Shown: positions 25,390 through 33,970 of the stretch, piece after piece
Position numbering within the stretch: position 1 is the first letter of the stretch
Layout of the letters: each line of letters starts with the position of its first letter
Assembly (NCBI GenBank): GCA_937998305.1
Contig: CALLDL010000035.1
Span: forward strand, 1 to 41,602
Source: an uncultured Desulfobacterales bacterium
GTDB lineage: Bacteria > Desulfobacterota > Desulfobacteria > Desulfobacterales > UBA11574
Direction: 5' to 3'
DNA: 41,602 nt
Made by a program: the position numbers and the translations under genes
Notes under the pieces: generated by a model
Database searches by the model: none
What the model was told of the DNA's origin: nothing
Seen by the model: the letters and a program-made list of their open reading frames with translations, nothing else

Positions 25390-26457
25390 ATGGGTAAAAT
25401 ATTAATGAAAGGGAACGAGGCAATTGGAGAGGCCGCAATCAGGGCTGGATGCCTCAATTATTTTGCTTATCCAATTACCCCTCAATCTGAAGTTGCCGAA
25501 TACCTTTCTCGCCGGATGCCGGAAGTAGGGGGTGTATTTTTGCAAGGTGAAAGTGAAGTCGCCGTGGGATATATGCTTTTCGGAGCCGCCGGAAGTGGTG
25601 AAAGAGCTTTTACAACATCATCAAGTCCGGGGGTAAGCCTGATGAGCGAAGCCATTAGTTATATCTCATCTGCCGAGCTTCCGGTCGTTTTTGTCAATAT
25701 TGTCCGGGGCGGCCCCGGATTGGGAGGGATATTGCCGTCCCAGGCGGATTATTTTCAGGCCACAAAAGGTGGAGGGCATGGTGATTACAGATTGCTTGTC
25801 ATGGCGCCGGCAAGTGTTCAGGAAGCCGTGGACATGGTGATGATGGCATTCTCACTGGCAGAAAAATATAGAAATCCGGTGATGATTTTAGGAGACGGCT
25901 TAATCGGGCAGATGATGGAGCCCGTTGAATTTTCAGATCACCTTAAATCCGAACCGAGCAATAAGGATGCGTGGGCAACAAACGGCATGGACACCCGTAA
26001 AAGCAAGGAACGCAATCTGGTTAAATCTCTTTTTTTAGATGCACAACTGCTGGAAGAACATAATTTGGCATTAAAGGCCAAATACGATCGAATGAAGCAA
26101 GAAGAGGTTCGATATGAACCGTATAACATCGATTCGGATTACCGGGCACTTATTGTGAGCTATGGTACCATGAGCCGGGTGTGTAAAACCGCCATTGACA
26201 ATATGAAGACCGAAGGCATTGAAGTGGCCATGATAAGACCCCAGACTCTTTTCCCCTTTCCTATAAATCCGATAAGAAAAGCAGCGTCAAAAAAGGGCTG
26301 CGTGGCTGTTATCAGTTTTGAGCTCAGCATGGGGCAAATGGTTGAAGACGTCGAGAGAAGCGTTCAGGGGAAATGTCCGGTTTACTGGCATGGAAAAGCA
26401 GGCGGAGAAATACCCACACCTGAAGAAGTTATTGATAAGGTTAGATCTTTTACTTAA
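25390..26457 (+). CDS. 2-oxoacid:ferredoxin oxidoreductase alpha subunit (VorB/KorA type)
   Basis: 355 residues; contains the pyrimidine-binding and transketolase C-like domains of the alpha chain. Typical stretches: GNEAIGEAAIRAGC, YPITPQSEVAEYL, QGESEVAVGYMLFGAA, TTSSSPGVSLM, NIVRGGPGLGG and the C-terminal SFELSMGQMVEDVE. Decarboxylates and oxidises a 2-oxoacid to acyl-CoA together with the beta, gamma and delta chains. The branched-chain (Vor) and 2-oxoglutarate (Kor) forms cannot be told apart by eye; the VorB-style automatic name is common for this sequence type. Gene order is delta-alpha-beta-gamma. Confidence 0.92.
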   Translation: MGKILMKGNEAIGEAAIRAGCLNYFAYPITPQSEVAEYLSRRMPEVGGVFLQGESEVAVGYMLFGAAGSGERAFTTSSSPGVSLMSEAISYISSAELPVVFVNIVRGGPGLGGILPSQADYFQATKGGGHGDYRLLVMAPASVQEAVDMVMMAFSLAEKYRNPVMILGDGLIGQMMEPVEFSDHLKSEPSNKDAWATNGMDTRKSKERNLVKSLFLDAQLLEEHNLALKAKYDRMKQEEVRYEPYNIDSDYRALIVSYGTMSRVCKTAIDNMKTEGIEVAMIRPQTLFPFPINPIRKAASKKGCVAVISFELSMGQMVEDVERSVQGKCPVYWHGKAGGEIPTPEEVIDKVRSFT

Positions 26458-26530
26458 GCTTTGCACCCTTAATTTTCAGCAACGCCGATACAGTGTCGCA
26501 GGCTGGGAAATTTTTTAAGGAGAAGACATA

Positions 26531-27268
26531 ATGGCAAAAACATACAAGAAACCCGAGGCGCTTTCCGATCAGCATACCCATTACTGTCCGGGCTGCACCC
26601 ATGGGGTTATTCACCGATTGGTGGCTGAAGTTATCGACGAGCTGGGGATTCGGGGCAGGACAGTCGGCATTGCACCTGTTGGGTGTGCTGTGTTGGCCTA
26701 TAATTATTTCACGTTCGACTTTCAAGAGGCAGCCCATGGTCGGGCGCCGGCTGTGGCAACCGGTATTAAACGGGTTCGTCCAGATCTGATTGTTTTTACC
26801 TATCAGGGGGACGGCGACCTGGCAAGTATCGGAATGGGAGAAATCATACATGCGGCCAACCGGGGAGAAAAGTTTACCACAATATTTGTGAACAATACGG
26901 TCTACGGTATGACTGGGGGACAGATGGCACCGACAACACTACCGGGCCAGCGTACCACAACCTCCCCTGCTGGACGCGATGTTGAGGACGTCGGTATGCC
27001 TTTCAAAATTGCCGAATTGATCTCCGGCCTTCAAACGCCTGCCTATATTTCAAGGCAAACCGTTTTGAAGCCGAAATATATAGTCAGGGGCAAGAAAGCG
27101 ATTAAAAAGGCTTTCCAGTATCAAATGGAAGGCCGGTGTTTCAGCCTGGTGGAATTTGTCAGCACCTGTCCGACCAACTGGGGGATGACGCCGGTGGAGT
27201 CGATTCAGTGGGCCGAAGAAAATATGCTTCCCTATTACCAACTGGGCGAATTTAAAACACCCGAATAA
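26531..27268 (+). CDS. 2-oxoacid:ferredoxin oxidoreductase beta subunit (thiamine diphosphate-binding)
   Basis: 245 residues. Carries the thiamine diphosphate and magnesium site GDGDLASIGMGE and the following NNTVYGMTGGQ; YCPGC near residue 18 is the conserved N-terminal cysteine motif. Also APVGCAV and AHGRAPAVATGIK as in KorB proteins. AAGGAG lies 8 bases before ATG 26531. A 73-base gap follows the alpha gene, longer than the other gaps in the operon but without a hairpin I can identify. Confidence 0.95.
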   Translation: MAKTYKKPEALSDQHTHYCPGCTHGVIHRLVAEVIDELGIRGRTVGIAPVGCAVLAYNYFTFDFQEAAHGRAPAVATGIKRVRPDLIVFTYQGDGDLASIGMGEIIHAANRGEKFTTIFVNNTVYGMTGGQMAPTTLPGQRTTTSPAGRDVEDVGMPFKIAELISGLQTPAYISRQTVLKPKYIVRGKKAIKKAFQYQMEGRCFSLVEFVSTCPTNWGMTPVESIQWAEENMLPYYQLGEFKTPE

Positions 27269-27283
27269 TTTGAGGAGGACTGA

Positions 27284-27829
27284 ATGCAAAAAGAAGTTAT
27301 GTTTGCCGGATTTGGTGGACAAGGCATTCTGTTGATAGGGAATATCCTTGCACACACTGCTATGGAAGAAGGTTTTGAAGTCGCCTGGGTTCCGTCATAT
27401 GGTCCGGAGATGCGAGGCGGGACCGCATATTGCCTGGTGGTAATCAGTGACCGACCCATTGGTTCGCCGATTGTCAGGAACCCCATGCATCTTATTGCCA
27501 TGAATCGTCCTTCTTTGGAAAAATTTGCACCGGTGATAAAGCCAGACGGTGTTGTGGTGATTAACAGTTCATTAATCCCCGTATCCTCGGGTCGTGATGA
27601 TGTTGATGAATTGTTGGTGCCGGCAAATGATATTGCAAAAGATTTAGGGAGTGTGAAGGTTGCCAATATCGTGGCGCTTGGCGCTTTCGTTGCCCGAAGC
27701 AAAATTGTCGATTTTGAAGGGATACGAAAGTGTGTGCAAGAGCAGTTTGCTTCAAAGGAAAAGCTTATTCCCATCAATATGGCAGCGCTTGATGCGGGCA
27801 AAAAGGCCGCTAACCCGAATATTTCATGA
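27284..27829 (+). CDS. 2-oxoacid:ferredoxin oxidoreductase gamma subunit; C-terminus supplied by element D
   Basis: 181 residues. N-terminal GFGGQGILLIGNILA and GPEMRGGTAYCLVVIS are the gamma-chain hallmarks, ending in the usual KLIPINMAALDAGKKAA. The last codons (NPNIS plus the TGA stop) lie inside the left arm of palindromic element D, so the repeat sets where translation ends. AGGAGG precedes ATG 27284, 15 bases after the beta gene. Function with the alpha, beta and delta chains as above. Confidence 0.94.
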   Translation: MQKEVMFAGFGGQGILLIGNILAHTAMEEGFEVAWVPSYGPEMRGGTAYCLVVISDRPIGSPIVRNPMHLIAMNRPSLEKFAPVIKPDGVVVINSSLIPVSSGRDDVDELLVPANDIAKDLGSVKVANIVALGAFVARSKIVDFEGIRKCVQEQFASKEKLIPINMAALDAGKKAANPNIS

Positions 27830-27892
27830 AAACTTTCGAGAAGGCCTTCTTGCTATTAATGAACGCTTCGCACACGTGAAATATCCGGGTTA
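27811..27892. repeat. Palindromic element D (CCCGAATATTTC family, short form)
   Basis: The arms TAACCCGaATATTTCatG (27811-27828) and the inverted copy at 27875-27892 pair at 15 of 18 bases. The centre holds the 12-base perfect palindrome AGAAGGCCTTCT (27839-27850). The left arm overlaps the gamma-subunit stop. The same ends, CCCGAATATTTC and GTGAAATATCCGGG, bound the longer element C after guaB. Confidence 0.85.
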
Positions 27893-27913
27893 AATTAAAG
27901 TAAGGCACAAATT

Positions 27914-29002
27914 ATGAAACTATCTGTTCCAGACTACATCTTATCGATAAAACCGTATACACCCGGGAAACCTCTGGAAGAGCTCGAAAGAGAATATGGT
28001 ATTGATGACTCCATAAAGCTCGCCTCTAATGAAAATCCTATAGGCGCGTCTCCTATGGCGGTTGCAGCCATTAAAGAATCCACTAAAAAATTGAACCGCT
28101 ATCCCGATGGAAGCGGACATGATCTTATCCGAAAAATTTCGAATCATATCGGGTTTTCACCACAACACATCGTTTTGGGCAACGGCTCAGACGAAATTAT
28201 CGGTATGCTTGCCTTTGCCATGCTGCAGCCGGGTGACGAGGTCATATTGCCCGTTCCTTCTTTTCTCATGTATGAAATAATGGTCCGTGGCGCCGGCGCA
28301 ACATCGGTATTTGTTCCTTTGACATCGTTGTCAATCGATTTGGAAGAAATAAAGAAAAAAATTACATTAAAAACCCGGATGATTTTTCTGTGTAATCCCA
28401 ACAATCCCACAGGGACTGTTATTTCTAAAAAAGATTTTGAGAATTTTATACAAGAGATGCCGCCCGAGGTGATTGTCGTGGTGGATGAGGCGTATATTGA
28501 ATTTGTGCGTGATCAAAATTGTGTCAAAAGTTTTGAGTATTTGGATAACATAACGCCGTTGGTTACGCTTCGGACCTTTTCCAAAGCGTATGGTCTGGCC
28601 GGACTTCGCATCGGTTATGGCGTTATGCCGGTGGAGATTGCAGATATTTTAAACAGAATAAGACTCCCTTTCAACACCAATTCATTGGCTCAGGCCGGCG
28701 CTGGTGCAGCGCTTGAGGACAAAATTTTCCTTGAAAAAGTCATTTCTTTGGTCCATGAAGGTCTTGATTTTCTATATGATGCTCTAGACACTTTGGGGAT
28801 AAACTATTTTCCTACACAGACCAATTTTTTCCTGATCGATGTTTGTAAAGACGCCGATGAAATTTACGAAGATATGCTCCGGCAAGGGGTTATTGTCAGA
28901 TCCATGAAATCGTATGGTTATCCCAATTATATTCGAATCAATGTCGGACTTCATGAAGAGAATGTCCGGTTTTTAAAAGCGCTTGAGAAAAGTCTGGCGT
29001 GA
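27914..29002 (+). CDS. hisC: Histidinol-phosphate aminotransferase
   Basis: Pyridoxal-phosphate enzyme of histidine synthesis converting imidazole-acetol phosphate to histidinol phosphate with glutamate. 362 residues; fold type I aminotransferase with ASNENP (37-42), GNGSDEII, NPNNPTG (161-167), DEAYIEF, the PLP lysine K224 in TFSKAYGLAGLRIGYG, and C-terminal IRINVG. Not in a his operon here but ahead of cmk, a recurrent order in this phylum. A role in aromatic amino acids is possible, as for other HisC/AroJ proteins. Element D lies 22 bases upstream. Confidence 0.92.
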   Translation: MKLSVPDYILSIKPYTPGKPLEELEREYGIDDSIKLASNENPIGASPMAVAAIKESTKKLNRYPDGSGHDLIRKISNHIGFSPQHIVLGNGSDEIIGMLAFAMLQPGDEVILPVPSFLMYEIMVRGAGATSVFVPLTSLSIDLEEIKKKITLKTRMIFLCNPNNPTGTVISKKDFENFIQEMPPEVIVVVDEAYIEFVRDQNCVKSFEYLDNITPLVTLRTFSKAYGLAGLRIGYGVMPVEIADILNRIRLPFNTNSLAQAGAGAALEDKIFLEKVISLVHEGLDFLYDALDTLGINYFPTQTNFFLIDVCKDADEIYEDMLRQGVIVRSMKSYGYPNYIRINVGLHEENVRFLKALEKSLA

Positions 29003-29021
29003 ACAAAGTTATCGCTTTCAA

Positions 29022-29690
29022 ATGAAACAACTGCTTATTGCCATAGACGGCCCTTCGGGAGCAGGTAAAACAACGGTAAGCAGGATACTGGCCGATCGTC
29101 TCGGGTACAGATATATTGACACGGGTGCCCTTTACAGAGGTGTCGCTCTGGCAGCCATATCATCAGGTCTAAATCCGGATGACGATAACGGCCTCGAAAA
29201 GCTGTGCAATACTCTGAAAATAAGTTTTGTGTTGGATAAAAAGAGATTGCGGCTAATGTTAAATGGTTCAGATATTACCGATCAAATCAGAACCCCTGAA
29301 ATAACAATGTTTGCTTCGGCTGTTTCTGCAAGGCCGGTTGTGAGGAGTTTCCTTTTGAATTTGCAAAGGGATTTAGGAAGAAAGAAGGGGGTTGTATTTG
29401 AAGGGCGTGACATGGGAACCGTGGTATTCCCAGGTGCTGATGTAAAGTTTTTTCTGGATGCATCTCCAAAGATCAGGGCTAAAAGGCGATACAAAGAATT
29501 AAAAGCAATAAACCTTCAACCATTAGAAGCGGTGGAAAGGGACATGGATCGTAGGGATAAAAATGACAGCACCAGAGATTTAGCGCCATTAAAGCCGGCA
29601 GAGGATGCGATTCGAATAGATTCAACCGATCTTTCTGTTGAAACTGTTGTTGAGCGAATGGTGGCCGCCATCGAAACCACAACTTATTGA
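29022..29690 (+). CDS. cmk: Cytidylate kinase
   Basis: Phosphorylates CMP and dCMP with ATP. 222 residues from ATG 29022 (MKQLLIAIDGPSGAGKTTVS), giving the canonical N-terminus with Walker A GPSGAGKT at 10-17; a longer frame overlapping hisC adds 13 non-family residues. YIDTGALYR, EGRDMGTVVFP, RAKRRYKEL and DRRDKNDSTRDLAPL are intact. Nineteen bases after hisC and upstream of rpsA, so hisC-cmk is probably one transcript. Confidence 0.96.
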   Translation: MKQLLIAIDGPSGAGKTTVSRILADRLGYRYIDTGALYRGVALAAISSGLNPDDDNGLEKLCNTLKISFVLDKKRLRLMLNGSDITDQIRTPEITMFASAVSARPVVRSFLLNLQRDLGRKKGVVFEGRDMGTVVFPGADVKFFLDASPKIRAKRRYKELKAINLQPLEAVERDMDRRDKNDSTRDLAPLKPAEDAIRIDSTDLSVETVVERMVAAIETTTY

Positions 29691-29950
29691 TTTATTTTGA
29701 AAATACATCGACTTTCTTTTGTGGATCTAATAAAAATATCTGCTTAACCGGCACCAATGTTTTAAGCAGCCAGTTTCTTTTCGAATCTTATCAATTCTTT
29801 TGTCATTCCAAGTTTAAGCGAATTGATTGAGATTGAATAATTTATTTAAAATAATCATTGTTTTTTGGGAATGAGTCTGATAGCAAAAGCGGTTATGCTA
29901 TATTGTACGGGTTATAGCAAAATAAAACTGGTCAGGGGGTATTGTATTTA
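29691..29950 (+). promoter_or_regulatory. rpsA leader: extended -10 with an overlapping inverted repeat, and a hairpin
   Basis: A CTGCTTAA/TTAAGCAG stem (around 29740-29770) follows cmk. Further down, TGcTATATT (29896-29904) is an extended -10 without a good -35, inside the inverted repeat TGCTATA-N10-TATAGCA (29896-29919). A GGGGG run (29934-29939) lies before rpsA. The inverted repeat could be an operator for a repressor of ribosomal protein synthesis. Confidence 0.4.
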
Positions 29951-31930
29951 ATGGAAAATTTTGAAGCAAACGATTCAAACAAAACTTTAACGAATGAAAC
30001 ATCCAGTGAGCAATCAGATGCGGAAATTATTAAGGAACAAGACGTATTGAAAACAGATTCATCTGAAGAAGAAACACCATCCGAGGATATTCAAGACCCG
30101 GTTAATGTTTCGGAAGATGCTCAGGAAACAACTTCGGACTCTAAAGAAGATCAAGAAACAACCGGTGATTTGGAAGAAGTTTCGGAAATAATCGGCGATT
30201 CGGAAGAAAGTCCTGTTACACTCGAAGGCTCTGAAGCAGCAGACAATCTAAGTGAAAACATGGACGACATGATGGATATGTACGAGGAAAGTTTTAAACG
30301 ATTCGCTGAAGGTGAAGTTGTTACCGGAAGAATAATTTCCGTAGACAAGGATTATGTCCTTGTTGATATTGGGTACAAATCAGAAGGGCAAATAAGGATT
30401 CATGAATTTCAAGATGAAGACGGAAACTTGATTGCCAATGACGGAGATTTGGTTGATGTAATGGTGGAATGGTGGGATGATGAAGAAGAGCGCGTCATCC
30501 TTTCCAAAGAAAAAGCCGCTAAAGTAAAAGTATGGGAAGAGATTAAGAAATCTTACGACGAAGATCAAACTGTGGAAGGCGTTATTGTCAATCGCGTCAA
30601 GGGAGGATTTTCCGTAGACATTGGTGTTCAGGCATTTCTGCCCGGTTCGCAGGCGGATTTGCGTCCCATTCGCAACCTTGATGAAATGGTTGGGAAGACA
30701 TTTACTTTCAAGATCCTAAAATATAATCGAAAACGGAGTAATATCGTTTTATCCAGGCGAGTCATTCTTGAAGAAGAACGCGATTCCAAGCGATCTGCAA
30801 CACTGGATAGCATTGAAGATGGAAAAATTGTTGATGGCATTGTAAAGAATATAACCGAATATGGTGTGTTTGTCGATCTTGGCGGTGTAGATGGTCTTCT
30901 TCATATTACGGACATTTCATGGGGACGGGTTAAACATCCATCGGAGCTTTTTTCAGTCGGTGACAAAATAACCGTGAAAATTTTAAGCTTTGATATTGAA
31001 CGGGAGAGAGTTTCCTTGGGAATGAAGCAGCTTTCCGAGGACCCCTGGCTGGCAGCCACAGAAAAATATCCCATAGGTTCCCGTGTTAATGGAAAGGTCG
31101 TCAGTCTAACAGATTATGGTTCATTTGTTGAGCTGGAAGAAGGTATCGAAGGGCTGATTCACGTTTCTGAAATGTCGTGGACCCGAAAGATTCGCCATCC
31201 CTCTAAGGTTGTTTCCGTGGGCGATGTGGTTGAAACTGTAGTGCTGGATATCAAGCCTGAAAGCCGACGTATTTCTTTGGGCATGAAACAGGTTGTCCCC
31301 AATCCTTGGGATGTTATTAGTGAAAAGTATCCGGTCGGAACCACCATTGAAGGCAAAATAAAGAATATCACCGACTTCGGCCTTTTTATCGGCATTGGTG
31401 AAGGGATTGACGGGCTTGTACATATTTCCGATATTTCCTGGATAAAGCGGATAAAACATCCATCGGAGTTATATAAAAAAGGCGACGTGGTTCAGGCCAT
31501 CGTATTAGATATTGAAAAGGAGAATGAAAGGTTTTCACTGGGGATCAAGCAATTACAGGAAGACCCTTGGAAAACGGTTGCTGAACGGTATGAAGTTGGA
31601 AAAGAGATTACAGGTACAGTGACCAATCTGACCGACTTCGGCGTTTTTGTAGAAATCGAGGAAGGAATAGAAGGGCTTGTGCATGTATCTGAAATTAGCA
31701 AAGAAAAGATAAAGACCCCCGTCGGAAAATTTAGTATCGGCGATGTTATTACAGCCAAAGTTATGAATATCAACAGCCAGGAAAGGCGAATCGGCCTTTC
31801 AATCAAGCGACTGGAAATCGAAAGCGAACAGAGCTTTTTAAGCGAATATGTCAATAACGCCAGATCCACAACGTCAACTTTTGGGGAAATTTTACGAGAA
31901 AACCTTCAAGAAAAGTTAAATGGGGAATAA
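29951..31930 (+). CDS. rpsA: 30S ribosomal protein S1 with long acidic N-terminal extension
   Basis: Six tandem S1 OB-fold repeats bring mRNA to the 30S subunit. 659 residues from ATG 29951, chosen over TTG 29942 because of spacing from the GGGGG run. Residues 1 to about 103 are a Glu/Asp/Ser/Thr-rich, low-complexity segment with imperfect EDxQETTxD repeats; the normal S1 start (MDMYEESFKRFAEGEVVTGR) follows. The remaining 556 or so residues match the usual six-domain S1 length, with repeats such as ITEYGVFVDLGGVDGLLHI and LTDYGSFVELEEGIEGLIHV. cmk upstream and sppA downstream are common neighbours. Confidence 0.95.
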   Translation: MENFEANDSNKTLTNETSSEQSDAEIIKEQDVLKTDSSEEETPSEDIQDPVNVSEDAQETTSDSKEDQETTGDLEEVSEIIGDSEESPVTLEGSEAADNLSENMDDMMDMYEESFKRFAEGEVVTGRIISVDKDYVLVDIGYKSEGQIRIHEFQDEDGNLIANDGDLVDVMVEWWDDEEERVILSKEKAAKVKVWEEIKKSYDEDQTVEGVIVNRVKGGFSVDIGVQAFLPGSQADLRPIRNLDEMVGKTFTFKILKYNRKRSNIVLSRRVILEEERDSKRSATLDSIEDGKIVDGIVKNITEYGVFVDLGGVDGLLHITDISWGRVKHPSELFSVGDKITVKILSFDIERERVSLGMKQLSEDPWLAATEKYPIGSRVNGKVVSLTDYGSFVELEEGIEGLIHVSEMSWTRKIRHPSKVVSVGDVVETVVLDIKPESRRISLGMKQVVPNPWDVISEKYPVGTTIEGKIKNITDFGLFIGIGEGIDGLVHISDISWIKRIKHPSELYKKGDVVQAIVLDIEKENERFSLGIKQLQEDPWKTVAERYEVGKEITGTVTNLTDFGVFVEIEEGIEGLVHVSEISKEKIKTPVGKFSIGDVITAKVMNINSQERRIGLSIKRLEIESEQSFLSEYVNNARSTTSTFGEILRENLQEKLNGE

Positions 31931-32226
31931 ATAGAGCATCCAGTCCCAAAAGAGCCCGCTTTTACCGATACGATTCGGAAGGCTGTGGTAAAAATTCCGA
32001 AATACACCGTAGCTTGTCAGAACTCAGTGGAGATCCCGATTCTTCGGGGTTGAAGCGTAGCGAAAATCCCGCTTGCAGGGCTATGGGGATAGGAATTCAG
32101 CCCGCCGAAGGCGGGTAAACCCTCCAAGGCTGACAAGCCTTTTGCTTATTAGATCCCGCAGGTTTACCTGCGGGAGTTTCGTAAAATCGTTATGCGATTT
32201 TATTATCAAATGACAAATACAGCATT
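31931..32226. repeat. Cluster of nested hairpins between rpsA and sppA
   Basis: 296 bases without a gene. GCTTGTCAG (32012-32020) and CTGACAAGC (32130-32138) enclose smaller stems, including CCCGCC-gaa-GGCGGG (32101-32115). After the enclosing arm come TCCCGCAGG-ttta-CCTGCGGGA (32154-32175) and TAAAATCG-ttatg-CGATTTTA (32182-32202). They may together terminate rpsA or be a degraded composite repeat. No T-run follows, so a simple intrinsic terminator is not certain. Confidence 0.7.
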
Positions 32227-33117
32227 ATGTTCTCACGCAGGCATCCATATCTTTTTTTCATACTGATCTTTACCACAGTTGTTGCCACAGCAATGATATT
32301 AATGGCTTTTCTTGTTACGCTCAGTACAAGAGATACTGAGTTTGAGTTTGGAGAAAAAGTCGGCGTTATAGAGATAAACGGTATTATTGCAGATTCCAAA
32401 AACATCCTTAATCACCTCAAGCGTTTCCGTGAAGATAATGCTATAAAAGCGATCGTCGTTCGAGTCGATTCACCCGGGGGCGCTGTGGGCCCGTCACAGG
32501 AAATATTCAGGGAGATCAGAAAGACATCCGCCACAAAGAAAGTGGTGGCTTCCATGGGTACCATTGCAACATCCGGAGGGTATTATATCGCTGCCGGGGC
32601 AAATGGAATTATAGCCAATCCCGGGACCATAACCGGAAGCATCGGTGTTATTATGGGTTTTACGAATTATGAGGAGCTGCTTCATAAAATCGGATTGGTT
32701 CCAATTGTTGTAAAGAGCGGTGAGTACAAGGATCTCGGATCGCCCGTTCGAGAGATGAAACCTGAAGAGAAAATCATCCTCCAGGAATTTGCAAAAAAAA
32801 TCCACAGGCAATTTATTAAAGATATCGTTGACGGGCGAAAGATGGATATGGAAAAGGTAGAATCGCTAGCCGACGGACGTATTTTTACCGGCCAAGAGTC
32901 AAAAAAATTTGGCCTTGTGGACCGTCTCGGAAATTTAGAAGATGCAATTGAGTGGGCAGGCCGACTCGGCGGAATAAAAGGGAAGATTGCCACAGTTTAT
33001 GCTAAGGAGAAAAATTTTTCCCTTTTAAGATATATTACGGATTCATCTGCCGGGACTTTATTAAACCATATTCTTGATCCGAAATTATCGGCAGACTATA
33101 TATACAAACCGGAATAA
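32227..33117 (+). CDS. sppA: Signal peptide peptidase SppA (short, 36-kDa type)
   Basis: Inner-membrane serine protease that degrades leftover signal peptides. 296 residues: one N-terminal membrane anchor (about 9-31), then the ClpP-like fold with VDSPGGAVGPSQE, the nucleophile serine in TSGGYYIAAGA, TGSIGVIMG, and the general-base lysine in KSGEYKDLGS. This is the single-domain form seen in Bacillus and many Desulfobacterota rather than the double-domain E. coli form. No clear ribosome site before ATG 32227. Element B begins on the base after its stop codon. Confidence 0.93.
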   Translation: MFSRRHPYLFFILIFTTVVATAMILMAFLVTLSTRDTEFEFGEKVGVIEINGIIADSKNILNHLKRFREDNAIKAIVVRVDSPGGAVGPSQEIFREIRKTSATKKVVASMGTIATSGGYYIAAGANGIIANPGTITGSIGVIMGFTNYEELLHKIGLVPIVVKSGEYKDLGSPVREMKPEEKIILQEFAKKIHRQFIKDIVDGRKMDMEKVESLADGRIFTGQESKKFGLVDRLGNLEDAIEWAGRLGGIKGKIATVYAKEKNFSLLRYITDSSAGTLLNHILDPKLSADYIYKPE

Positions 33118-33244
33118 ACCCTAACATTGCAAAAGCCCATGCTACCGTAATTCCTTCGTTGCCAAGGGTTCGCGGTAGTTTACTACAGCGTCACCCTTGG
33201 ACACCTTGGACTTACGGCATCCTAAGCTTTTGCAAGGTTAGTGT
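33118..33244. repeat. Palindromic element B, abutting the sppA stop codon
   Basis: The arms ACCCTAACaTTGCAAAAGC (33118-33136) and their inverse (33226-33244) pair at 17 of 19, followed inward by CCGTAA/TTACGG. The core has CCAAGGGT paired with ACCCTTGG around GTAG-ttta-CTAC. The first base follows the sppA TAA directly. Likely acts as an mRNA 3' end or transcription barrier. Confidence 0.88.
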
Positions 33245-33309
33245 AAACCCAATTGTTGCATCAATAATACATCGAGGATTTGTTGCGAGAATAAAATAGG
33301 AGACCTTTG

Positions 33310-33339
33310 AAAAGCGCCCGCTTTGTGGGCGTTTTTTTT
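33310..33339. terminator. Intrinsic terminator between sppA and the YciO-like gene
   Basis: AAAAGCGCCC-gctttgt-GGGCGTTTTT gives a 10-bp stem with one G-T pair and then a run of eight T on the plus strand. On the minus strand the same stem is followed by TTTT, and it directly abuts the stop of the YciO-like gene, so it probably serves both directions. Confidence 0.85.
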
Positions 33340-33946
33340 ATTCAAAAACACTCACATCCCCCAAACCTTTCCGGATGATCTCCGGGAAATCATCGATCAG
33401 GGATATGACACTCGAAGGGTGCCCTGTAACAGGGCCTCCGTCAACAACCACATCTATTCTACGATGGAAAAAATCGTGAATAAGAGAGGGGTCATAAAAA
33501 ATTGTTCCGTCCGGCATTGTAGCGCTCGTCGTGATAATGGGATTTCCCAAAGCTTGAACCAGAGAAAGACAAATCCGATTGTCCGGCACGCGAATACCAG
33601 CTGTTTTTCGATTGGTTAGCATGATTTTTGGAACCAGTTTCGAACCCTCCAGAACAAACGTGTAGGGGCCCGGCAGAAGCCGTTTCATTGTTTTATAGGC
33701 ATAATTTGAAACTTTTGCGTAATGGCTGATATGTTTTAGGCCCGAACAAATAAAGCTAAAAGGCTTGATTTTTTTTCGTTGTTTTAACTGGTAAATCTTT
33801 TCTATGGACTTTTTGTTCATAATATCACAACCGATTCCGTAATATGTATCGGTTGGATAGGCGATGATGCCGCCTCTTTTAAGTACATCAACCACCTTTG
33901 TTAGGAGTCGTTCCTGGGGGTTTATGGGATTTATTTTAAAAATCAC
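33338..33946 (-). CDS. YciO/Sua5/YrdC family protein (L-threonylcarbamoyladenylate synthase-like)
   Basis: 202 residues, single YrdC-like domain. GGIIAYPTDTYYGIGCD (about 29-45), the KQRKKIKPFSFIC basic segment, LLPGPYTFVLEG, RKTAGIRVPD and the final GLGDVSVFE follow the YciO subgroup more closely than TsaC. The TsaC SxN motif appears as TTSAT. Family members with threonylcarbamoyl-AMP activity modify tRNA A37; YciO proteins show weak or uncertain activity, so the function is not settled. GTG 33946 starts after AAAGGA at good spacing. Divergent from guaB; element E begins 25 bases upstream. Confidence 0.85.
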   Translation of the reverse strand: MIFKINPINPQERLLTKVVDVLKRGGIIAYPTDTYYGIGCDIMNKKSIEKIYQLKQRKKIKPFSFICSGLKHISHYAKVSNYAYKTMKRLLPGPYTFVLEGSKLVPKIMLTNRKTAGIRVPDNRICLSLVQALGNPIITTSATMPDGTIFYDPSLIHDFFHRRIDVVVDGGPVTGHPSSVISLIDDFPEIIRKGLGDVSVFE

Positions 33947-33970
33947 GGCAATCCTTTTGAAAACATTACC

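Noticed and set aside
27235-27801. 188-residue open frame antisense to the gamma subunit gene
   Set aside because: Shadow frame of a conserved gene with no independent start signal.
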